DNA of 27,725 nucleotides from a virus. Position 1 is the stretch's first letter; each line of letters opens with the position of its first letter. Under the pieces are notes generated by a model. The model did not search any database. It was not told where the DNA came from and saw only the letters and a program-made list of their open reading frames with translations. The stretch is from positions 1 through 27,725 of the IMG/VR virus record IMGVR_UViG_3300047563_000033. One strand, written 5' to 3'. This document shows, piece after piece, positions 1-9,200 of the stretch. The translations under genes and the position numbers were made by a program.

Positions 1-1212
1 GTTCTTCTCGATGTGAACGCCGCGTTCCTTCATCTTACGCTTAGAGACATCGTCCAGAACTTTGATATCTTCATCCAAAGTAGCTAACTGTGCATCGATG
101 TCCATGGTATCAACCATGGCTTTATCAATGTCTTTGTCTTTGAGACTAGCGATTACTTCAACAGGCTTATCTACCTGCTTCAAACCACTAGTAAGGTCTA
201 CGCCGTCACCTTGGTCAGGAGTCTCGTCATCGATGTCTTGATCTTCCGTGGTTGCTGGTTCTTCTGGAACATCGTCGGTAAAGACTTCAGCTTCAGTTGG
301 TTCTACGATCAAACTACGCATACCCAGCATGAATTTGAGGAAAACCTTCTGTAGCTGAGAAGCTGTTACTTGTTCAACGGTATTAAATTCCGTTTGATTC
401 AACTCACCTTTGACCCAGCTATTGAAATAACCTAAGTTCAGAACGATTGAGTTACCATCAGGGTTGGTGAACACAATATTGATCTTAGGAAGAGCCGAAC
501 GCTCTAGATCCTTGAAGATACAGTCATGTTCAGCATTTACAATGCCAAGATCAGTGTCTTTAACCTCAATGCTTTCAGGACGCAATAACCAACGATACAT
601 ATTGAGAAGCAGAAGCTCTTCAGGTGTATCAAAGACTTTGAACATTCCAACGTTGTTCTTGTCTTGAAATACACTCAAGATACCGATACTCGGGATATCC
701 TTAGGAACGTTACAAAATACAAAATGGTTCTTGTCGTTTTGCTTGGCAAGATCATTGATCTTCTTAAACATAGAACGACTGATGTTGTACCATTCGTTGT
801 AACTGTTGATAGGAAGTGGTGTGTACGTATAGAGCTTTTGCAAGTAGCTATAGTTATACACCAACAAAGCAGAACTATCAGTTACCGAAGTAATAGGGTC
901 ATGAACGTGTCGGAACTTACGGTTGGTACGTAAGAAATCCCGAGTAAAGTTCTGAAGTACCGTATTATGAAAGCGAGGACTACCTTCCGTATAAGACAGT
1001 TGTTGCTCAAAATCAATGACGGCCTTACGAACGTTATCACCAAGATACATCTTAGAGGTATCTAAGTCTAAATGTTCTTTATCAAAGCTACTAAAGTGAA
1101 GAACACTGTTACTAGGTAACTGTGACAAAGGTTTAGGTGCAGGACTGAGCAACGACTGTAGCCGTCTTGCACCGTGCTGTCGGTAGAATACCGGAAAAAG
1201 AATTGTTGTCAT
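1..1212 (-). CDS. Unknown phage protein, 3' end outside the window (phiKZ gp179-like by position)
   Basis: The reading frame is open for 404 codons from an ATG at 1212 to the left edge, so the C-terminus is missing. The start is supported by AAGG about 8 nt upstream, and it lies 10 nt after the stop of beta-prime exon 2, so the two genes are probably co-transcribed. The protein begins MTTILFPVFYRQHGARRL. It has a mixed, soluble-looking first 300 residues, then an acidic, Pro/Thr-rich linker (about residues 300-345, many D and E), then a charged, probably helical tail. I recognise no enzymatic motif. The place next to a virion RNA polymerase beta-prime fragment matches, from memory, phiKZ gp179, a virion protein of unknown function encoded beside gp178 and gp180. 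That equivalence is inferred from gene order only. Confidence 0.8.
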   Translation of the reverse strand, partial: MTTILFPVFYRQHGARRLQSLLSPAPKPLSQLPSNSVLHFSSFDKEHLDLDTSKMYLGDNVRKAVIDFEQQLSYTEGSPRFHNTVLQNFTRDFLRTNRKFRHVHDPITSVTDSSALLVYNYSYLQKLYTYTPLPINSYNEWYNISRSMFKKINDLAKQNDKNHFVFCNVPKDIPSIGILSVFQDKNNVGMFKVFDTPEELLLLNMYRWLLRPESIEVKDTDLGIVNAEHDCIFKDLERSALPKINIVFTNPDGNSIVLNLGYFNSWVKGELNQTEFNTVEQVTASQLQKVFLKFMLGMRSLIVEPTEAEVFTDDVPEEPATTEDQDIDDETPDQGDGVDLTSGLKQVDKPVEVIASLKDKDIDKAMVDTMDIDAQLATLDEDIKVLDDVSKRKMKERGVHIEKN

Positions 1213-1222
1213 GTATATAACC

Positions 1223-1384
1223 TTAAGAGGTCATGCTGTTAAGTACAAGGTCGGTAATGTCGTTACCTGAACCGAAAGACATCTTACCGTTCACACCCAC
1301 GTAATAGTTCTTGGAATTCAACGTCTTTTTAATTTCAGCCTTAGACTCTTCCGTCCAAACAGCTGTAGCGGAACATGTGTCACC
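1223..1384 (-). CDS. RNA polymerase beta-prime N-terminal fragment, exon 2 (53 residues after the intron)
   Basis: This is the second exon of the gene whose first exon is 1732-3180. It has no start codon of its own. It reads GDTCSATAVWTEESKAEI, then about 35 more residues to a TAA at 1223-1225. Joined to exon 1 it rebuilds ADYD-GD-TCSATAV, the phage form of the universal NADFDGD metal-binding loop followed by the usual small-residue stretch and acidic helix of beta-prime. The third catalytic Asp (D485 of the spliced protein, counting from the Met at 3180) is in this exon, so the unspliced product could not be active. The gene ends shortly after the catalytic loop, as expected for phiKZ-type polymerases, whose beta-prime is split over two genes. 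Confidence 0.85.
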   Translation of the reverse strand, partial: GDTCSATAVWTEESKAEIKKTLNSKNYYVGVNGKMSFGSGNDITDLVLNSMTS

Positions 1385-1731
1385 CTTTATGTCCAGATAG
1401 TTCGTGACGCTATCCCGGTGTGCTCTGACACCCGCCTACAGTCTCCTGTAGGAACAGACCATATCACCACCTTCAGCATTACCTGGTAAGGTGCTTTCTA
1501 CTTCGGAGTTACTAACCCCTACTCCCACTACTGGGATGGTCGTTGAACGTTCACCTGTACGGTGCTTCGCTGCTGATTGACCCTACCGTATGTTTCTTAA
1601 ACTTTCACGCTTACCGTTTCCAGTTACGTTGTAGTACATACGTTTGACAGGTTTTTCCAGCAATTCAAAAAGTTATCATTGTAGAGTTTCTTCTACAGGC
1701 GACAGTTAATAATCTCTATTGAGAATTATCT
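1385..1731 (-). ncRNA. Group I self-splicing intron, 347 nt, no ORF, inside the beta-prime catalytic motif
   Basis: Read on the minus strand, the segment has the complete group I core. P1 is exon CGAU paired with IGS GUCG (1703-1700), with a U-G wobble at the 5' splice site (after 1732) and an extended AU-rich hairpin between. P2 is TGTAGA/TCTACA. P3 is TTGAA/TTCAA. The P element AATTGCTGG is at 1664-1656 and the Q element AATCAGCAGC at 1578-1569; GCTG/CAGC form P4. The R element GTTCAACGACCAT is at 1548-1536 and the S element GATATGGTC at 1465-1457; GACCAT/ATGGTC form P7. P8 is TCCCA-GTAG-TGGGA. P9 is CCTACAG-GAGA-CTGTAGG, followed by two more hairpins. The last base (1385) is G, and exon 2 begins GGU, which can pair with ACU just before the IGS (P10). 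P, Q and R closely resemble the phage T4 td intron (IA-type). It encodes no endonuclease, so any mobility must be helped in trans. Confidence 0.93.
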
Positions 1732-3180
1732 ATCGTAGTCAGCGCCTAGGCGTCCGATATGTGCCACGCTTGGCGACATGGAGTTATAAAAACTGATACC
1801 GGTACTTGGAAACTCATATGCCACGTTACCTGTTTCAGTCCAGTCTGCACCCAGTTCTTTGCGAGTCAAGGATTTAACTGTGGTCTTTAAGTATACGTAA
1901 CTTGGGTAGATACTACCGTACCCTGTAACAGGATAACGTGTTACCAAACAAGGAATAGTCGAAGCATCCTTATAAACCGACAGATACAGTAACTCAGCGT
2001 ACGTAATCGGACGTAGGTATTTCTTATCACGTCCTTCAGGGAGTTCGTTGACATCCTGAACAAAACGATAGTGAACACCATCGTCATAGATCAGTCCCAA
2101 GTAGTATCCGTTGATCTCCAAGGGTTCGTGGCGTAAGTTCTCTTCACTGAACCTTGCAAAGACTTTCTCCAACCCTTCATATGTAGTCCATTCGTCAAAG
2201 TAGTCACTATCTACGTGGATAGCTTCCTTCTGAAGAGTTTTCTTATTCACCAATACCGCAGGTGCGTTAGGTCCTACGAAGACATCACTGATAAAAGTAT
2301 CACGAACATGTTTCACTGCTAACGGCAAGATCATCCGTAGATACTGATACAATCCAATCACAGTCTGGTTAGTGCCTACTGTTTTAGGAGAATGTAATTC
2401 AACCGTATCGGGAATGTGCGAGGTAATCACGTTCCGCGTAGAGTTAAAGACCTTACGAGCTGCCCATTTACCTAAGATAAGTTTAGACTTACCTTCAAGC
2501 ATGTTCTTAATGTAGTCATAGATGTCCATGACTGCAATCTGCAAGTTAAACCGTGCTGAATCAAGATAAGCGGCATTGATCTTGGTGTTGACGTTCTCAA
2601 TCACACCAGAAATAGAAAGCACTTTCAGGTACAGTCCATTGATCTCGTCTTGCGAAGGTTTACCATTAGCATCGATGGTGTAATCTCGCAAACCCGCAGG
2701 CATCACAACTAACTTGTCTAACAAGCAGTTTTCACGGTACTTGTTGATCAACTTGATACTGAACTCACGTTTAGCAGAAGGTCGCTCCTCGAACGTCAGG
2801 TTAGGGAAATGCTTCAAGAAGAAATTATATCCAGTCTCACCTGTTCCTGCGTTGGAGCGAACAAAGTCCTTAAGCTCCGTATCAAATACAGCGTAAGCTT
2901 TGCCAGACATGATCTCACCGTACAAACCCTTCAAATCACAAAGAGTCTTAAACACCACCGGGTGAAATACAGAGACTCGCATGTCAATGTACGAGAACAG
3001 ACGGTTACGTTTCTCCTCGCCTACTTTACCAAAGGTTTCAATTGAGAATAAACCATCTTGGTGGAAGGTTTTGGTACTAGCGGCAAAGATATCGTGGACT
3101 TTAACTGGACGAATATTGCGAACGTCACTATCCTTTAACACGAGTAAATCAATGTTAAAGGGTAAAATATTAGCGGCCAT
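1732..3180 (-). CDS. RNA polymerase beta-prime, N-terminal fragment, exon 1 (probably virion RNAP, phiKZ gp180-like)
   Basis: Exon 1 gives 483 residues; with exon 2 (1223-1384) the product is 536 residues. Beta-prime landmarks appear in order: near the N-terminus DGLFSIETFG then IDMRVSVFHP (compare the bacterial EGLF...FG and hI-L..PV.H signatures); VVMPAGLRDY (the lPV-PP-LRP element); LGKWAARKVFNSTRNVI (the GKRVDfSgRsVI lid/switch element); VTRYPVTGYGS (the NRaPTLHR-like element); and finally ADYD, completed by GD in exon 2. The zinc ribbon between the first two landmarks appears to be absent. Without splicing, translation ends at 1726 after ADYDR. I chose the ATG at 3180 because AGGA lies 7 nt upstream and homology begins right after it; an in-frame ATG at 3246 would add 22 residues that use rare codons such as AGG and ATA. 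Lying divergently beside the giant tail lysin favours the virion polymerase over the non-virion one, an inference from phiKZ gene order. Confidence 0.87.
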
Positions 3181-3276
3181 AGTGGGTCCTAAATGTGGTA
3201 TAAGATAATCCCCAAGCCAAATCCTGTGATGTGACTGTTCCGTCATGTAACCTAGTAAGCCAGTAAAGGGTAACCC

Positions 3277-6200
3277 ATGGCAAAAAAAGAAACATTAAAC
3301 ACTGACAAGTTTGACCTTGACAGTGAGTTAGACTTCGATAGTTTTGGATTTGACGACGTTGACTCCAGAATTAATCCCGAAGTCAAGAAGGGAAGTAAGA
3401 GTCGTAAAGTAGTGACGGATGTCTTTCGTGGCTCCGTCAGTGGTTTCAAAGACGAGTTCAAGAAACCTCAGCTCTTAGCGAAGATGACCAAAGATGCTCT
3501 ACCAAAGAGCTACGGGTCTGTCTTTCAAGCTGCAAGTGAGGTAAGTCAATCTACGTCACGGCTATACGATGAAGCTGTTAAAGAAATTAAACCTCAATTA
3601 GGTCGTATCGCTAAGAAGATTGACCGTTTAGTCCCTGATGAACAAAAGACTCTTAAAAAGATGTCTTCTAAGATCAGTGGTATGTTTGGGGATAACGTAT
3701 CTACGCAAGGTCCTTCTCGTGAAGAACGCATGGACCAAGGTGTGGCTACGGCACTCTCACAAGTGTTCGGTGCGCAGCATGAGGCATCTCTCCAACAGGA
3801 AGCACGCGCTACTGCCGAGACACGTATCAAAGATCAAGTTGAGAGCAAACGCTTTGAATCTAACTTTGGTATCCTGAACACTATTAATGAGAGCACTCAG
3901 CGTATGAGTGCCTATACTGAACGTGTCACGCAAGCTTTCCAAAAGAAGAGCTTGGAACTTCAGTATCGCAGTTACTTTGTTCAAAATGAACTGTTGTCTT
4001 TATCGGGTAAGTTTTATGAGGTTTTTAAGAACCAGAATGAAGCTATCGTAAAGAACACTGGTTTACCTGACTACTTGAAGATCACGATGCATGAGCGTCT
4101 TGGTCAAACTGCTAAGAATAAGTTTGCTGAACGTGCTAACGATTTCTTTTTTGGATCTCAAAGTGTCATTGGTCGTGGGATGAAGAAGATCACCGGTCAA
4201 GCCATGGACTATATGTCCGGGATCAAGCAAGGTATTGAAGCTGCGTTGATGGGTGTTGAGACAGGTGCCGACTTAGCAGAGAACATGGGTAGCATGGGGA
4301 TGAGTAAATCTACCCTTGCAGGTAACGCCCTAGGTGCCAAAGGTGCCGGTATGTTCTCAGGCTGGCTCAGTAAGCAACTCAATAAGTTCTTTGAGAACAG
4401 TGAGAAAGCCAAAGCTGTTCGTCGTGTAGGTTATCAAGCAGGCACAATTGCTAGTAACCTTCCTGGTGCTATCGATACCCTTCAGAAGAGTCAGAAGTAC
4501 AAAGACATGTCCGATAAGGGCGGCGTGATTGGTTTCCTTACCAAAGTCTTTGACTGGACCGCCAATAACTTCAAGGACGAACGTCCTGATGGTAATATTG
4601 AAAACCCAAACAGCATTGGTAGCTTGTCCTTAGGTGGTAAGTTCGATAACCGCACACAACGCAGTATCGTTGAAGTGATTCCTGGATACCTTGCGCATAT
4701 TCTGCGTGAGATCAACATGTTCCGCACTAAGAGTGAAGACTCTCAGTTGCTTCGGTATGATTTCGCTAAAGGAAAGTTCAGTACTTCCAAGGAAATCTAC
4801 AAGTCTATGAATAAGACCTTTAGTGATAAGATCAAGTCTTCGTCACAAGGGTTTAACCTAGATAACCTTGCATCTGAGATCACAGGTGGTGAAGTACTTG
4901 ACGCTAAGTCTGAAGAAGAACTCAAGAAGTTCTACGACGAGATTACTAAAGACAAGTCTATTGAACAAAACAAGACAGGTATCCTAGAGTCTAAGCAATA
5001 CAAAGCTTTGGCTTCTAAGAAACCTGAGTTAGCTTCAATGGTCAGAGGTCGCTTAGATGGTAACAAGTCTAACGGTAAGTATAGTAAGAGCGTGAAGGAG
5101 TTCCTCTTACGTATCAGTAAGATCCCTAACTTTGACTATACCGCTGAGAACATCTTGGCAACTTCTGAGTTTGCTGAGTTACAAAAGCGTAACAAAGGTG
5201 CAGCCAAAGCTGTCCGTGAGTTCTTGGGTAAGCAAAGCTCAGGAGACGATGAACAGAAAGCCAAAGGTCATAACCATCTGACCTCTCGTATGTTAGCAAT
5301 CCGTGGGTCTACACCGGATATCCGCAGTGAGATCCAAGAGTTTGTCAACATGGGTAATGCTGACATCTTGATCAAAGAAGGCGTTCTCATAGAAACCGAT
5401 GACGGTAAGTACAAGATCAATGAGGATAAGTATCACCTCATGGTCGATGCTGGTACTCTGGACGTTAACATGGATGACCCGGTGTCCACACGTATGGGTT
5501 TGAGTGAACGTTTCCAGACATCGGACATGCACGCTAAACAAGGTATCAGTAAGTTCTCGCCTAAGAAAGCCTTAGCCTCTATCCGTAAAACTTCTATTTT
5601 CAACTGGAAGTACAAGAAAGGTAAGGGTAACGACCGTCAACACGTCGGTCCTATGGCCCAAGAGGTTAACCGTAACATTGGTAAAGATGCAGCTCCCGGT
5701 GGAACCACTATTGACTTAGTCAATATGAACGGTAACAACATGGCAGCTATCCAGGCTCTGGCTGAGAAGCAAGAGAACATCATGGATAACGACAAAGGTT
5801 CCGTCTCTATCCTATCCAACATCCGAGACAACATTGCACGTATCGTTGAACTGATTGAAAAGTCCGGTTCGCATAACGCAGGTTCTGGCGTTGGCGATAA
5901 TAGCAGTTATACAGGTATCCTGACATCAATGTTTGGTAATACCGGTAAACTCCTTGGTAAAGGAATGAGTGACATTACTAGCGCCGGTGTTAAAACAGCT
6001 AAAGGTGCAGGTAAACTTGCAGTCAAAACTGGTGAAGGTTTGAGTAAGATCTATGACAAAGTCAAGGATCCCATGCAAGCCACTGCTATTTGGACACTCG
6101 GTAAAGCCCGTGACATGTTCATGAAAGGTATCGAGACAACTGGCGATATCATGTTTGATAAGATCCCTCGTGCTTCCAAATGGCTGTCTGAGAAAGGTGG

Positions 6201-9200
6201 TAAGTTAGGTGAGTGGTTGTCTGAGAAAATCACTGACATGAAAACTATCAGCAAGGATCTCTATATCAAAGGTCGTAAGAACCCAGTTCTTCAGGCTACA
6301 TTGATTCAAGCTGGTTACTATCGTGACCAAGCTACCGGTAAGGTCATTAAGACTGCTAAAGACTTACAGAACCTTAAAGGTAACATTGTTAATGAGTCCA
6401 ACAAGGTTATTGCTACCTTAGAAGATGTTGCCGAAGGACTCCAAGATAACCTTGGTAACAAGGTAAGAACTGGTGCTCAGAAAGCATTGAGTTTCAGCAA
6501 GGCTGCATTGTCCGCTGGCTTTACTGCTGGTGGTAAGTTCCTCAAAGGACTCTTGGGAGGTGCAACTGGTCTCTTGGATAAGGGACTGGAGATGCTTCCA
6601 GCGTCCTTTAAAGCATTGTTCTCAGGTTTGGGTGACATTGGTATTGGTAGTACCCGTATCTACAATGTACTCGTAGAAATGCGTGACATGATGCGCGGCG
6701 GTGCTTCTATGTCTAATAACTCTTCTGATCAAGGTGAACCTGGTGAGTTTGTAGGACCTATGCCGCAAGGACTCTTTGGTAAAATCAAAGACAAGGTCAA
6801 AGGTAAGGTAGGTGCGTTGCAAGACAAACTTACAACCTCTCGTGACAAACGCAACAAGTCTGCCAAAGGCAAGCGCAAAGCACGTAAGGAAGATCTGAAG
6901 CAAAAGGCTTCTAAATCCAAACGTAAGAATGGTGAACCTACGATTGCTGCTGAAGAAGAAACTAAGAGTACTTGGAAAGATAAGCTCTCTGGAGCAGTGA
7001 GTGCTGTCGGTAAAATGACTAGTGACATGAAGACTAAAGCAGCAGCCGCTGTTGGTCCTACTGTTGCTGGTAAAGCAGGAATGCTTGGTGATCGCGTTGG
7101 CTCTTGGAAAGATCGTTTAGTTGCACAAGCTGAACGCGCTAAGAACAGTGCGAAGTCTATGTTACAAGCTGACCTAGCTCCTAAATATCGCTCTCAAGAG
7201 AACGCTATCGATATGATGATCAAGAAAGCCTCTGGCTTATTTGACATGGCTAAAGATGGCTTAGGTGACGCCTTTGGTAAAGCTGGTGACCTCATGGAGG
7301 GTGCTGGTGACTTGATGAGTAAATCTAAAGGTGGTAAGAAGGGCGGCATCATCCGTAGCATGGGTCGAGGTCTATGGGGTGTCACTAAGCTTGCTGGTAG
7401 AGGACTGTTAGGTGTTGGTAAACTAGCAGGCAGAGGAGCTTTAGCGGCTGTTCGTAATCCTCGTGCTGCGCTAACTGCTATCCGTACAGCTGCTACTGTT
7501 GGTAGCTTGATGACCGGTGGCGTGGGTTCTGCTTTATTAGCCGGTGTAAGTGCTGGCATATCAGTAATTGGTGGCATTGTATCTTCGCCATTTGTATTGG
7601 GCGCAGCAGCTGTTGCGCTTACCGCATACGCAGGTTACAAAGGTTATAAGTACTTAACCCGTAACAGCGCTAACGAGCTTGAAGAGATTCGACTCTTACA
7701 GTACGGCTTTACACCTGACTTGAAAGACCACTACCATCTCGGCTTGAAGTTAGAAGCTTACTTGAATGATGGTTGTATTGGTTTTGATGGCAACAAAGCT
7801 ATGCTTCTGGAGAAGAAGGTTGACAAGAAGGAAATGTTGTCTATCTTCTCTATCGACGAAAATGATGAAGAAGCCTGTGCAGCATTCGGTAAATGGTTCA
7901 AAGATCGTTTCAAACCTTTCTTCTTGACTCATGTAACAGCTGTCAATGCTATCGATAACAAAGTTAAGTTAGAAGACGCAACTAAGTTCAAACCAAAGGA
8001 AAAGCTTCAGTATCTAAGTACTATTGGTTTCAATAACGGTCCTTACGGCGAACTCACAAGCCCTACTAAACTCATTCCTACTCTGACAGATACCAAGGAA
8101 GCCACGCTTGCCTTGATTAAGAAACTGACAGATAAGTATGTTGAGTTGACAAAGGTGAAAGAGAAGAAGTCTTCTACTATTGAACCGGAGAAACCCAAAG
8201 CACCTGCTGCGGTAACCGCTCCAAAGGTAGACCCTGTAACTAAACCTGCTGATCTGCGTCCTGGTTCTACCAAACCAAGTGTGGACGGCGGTGATCCGTT
8301 TACAGGTGAAGAAGGTAAGGAAACGATTGTCACTAAAGACTCTGTGCGAGGTGGTAACGGTATACCTAAGCTTACGATGGCTCCAGGTGGACTTGCTGAC
8401 GGCTCTGGTGCCGATCAATACTTACAACTTGGTAAAGGGGTAAGCTTAGCAGGACTGAACCCAGAACTCTTGAAGAACCTTCGTGCTATGGCACAAGAGT
8501 ACGGCGAGCGTACAGGTAAACCTATTACGATTACTTCTGGTTCTCGTAGTACTGCACAACAACAGGCTCTTTACAATAAGAACCCAAGGAAGGCAGCTAA
8601 ACCTGGTAATTCTCTGCATGAGTTTGGACTAGCGATTGATGTGAACTCCTCGGACTTGGATGCTTTGGAAGAAGCGGGACTGATGCGTAAATATGGATTC
8701 ACACGACCAGTGGGCGGTGAGCCATGGCATATGGAAGCTATCGGTATCCAGGGTAACTTGAGTCTTGCTAAGAAAGATGAGAGTTTTGCCGCACAAGCAA
8801 TTGCTGCATCGATCGGTAAGGGTGGTGGTGGAGTCGGTACAATGGACGGTGTACCTTTGGGTAAACGTAACCAAGAACTCTCCATGGCTATTCTGAACAC
8901 GACCTCTGAGCAGATGGCTAAGGTTAGTGATAAGAATGCAGCTACGAAAGCACTCGCTCCTAGAACGGATATTGCGGCTAATGATAGTAATGTCAAAGCG
9001 CCGGCTGGTTCTATTGCAGCGGCTTATGATGACAATAAGCGTATGTCTAAGTACACTGCACCTGCGGTTACTAGTACTCGTCAACCTTCGTTAGTAGCAG
9101 ATGGTGAAACTAAACCGTCTACACAGGTGGCTGCAAAGGCAGATCCTGTTGATCCTAATAACAAGGAAGACGTGAAGAACGCCATCATGAGCATTGCTAA

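Noticed and set aside
464-933. Two plus-strand ORFs opposite the gene at 1-1212
   Set aside because: The minus frame is open for 404 codons with a proper start and shares operon spacing with beta-prime; these are shadows.
3181-3246. N-terminal extension of the beta-prime gene from the ATG at 3246
   Set aside because: The extra 22 codons include rare AGG and ATA, lie before the beta-prime homology, and the ATG at 3180 has a better spaced AGGA. The longer start remains possible.
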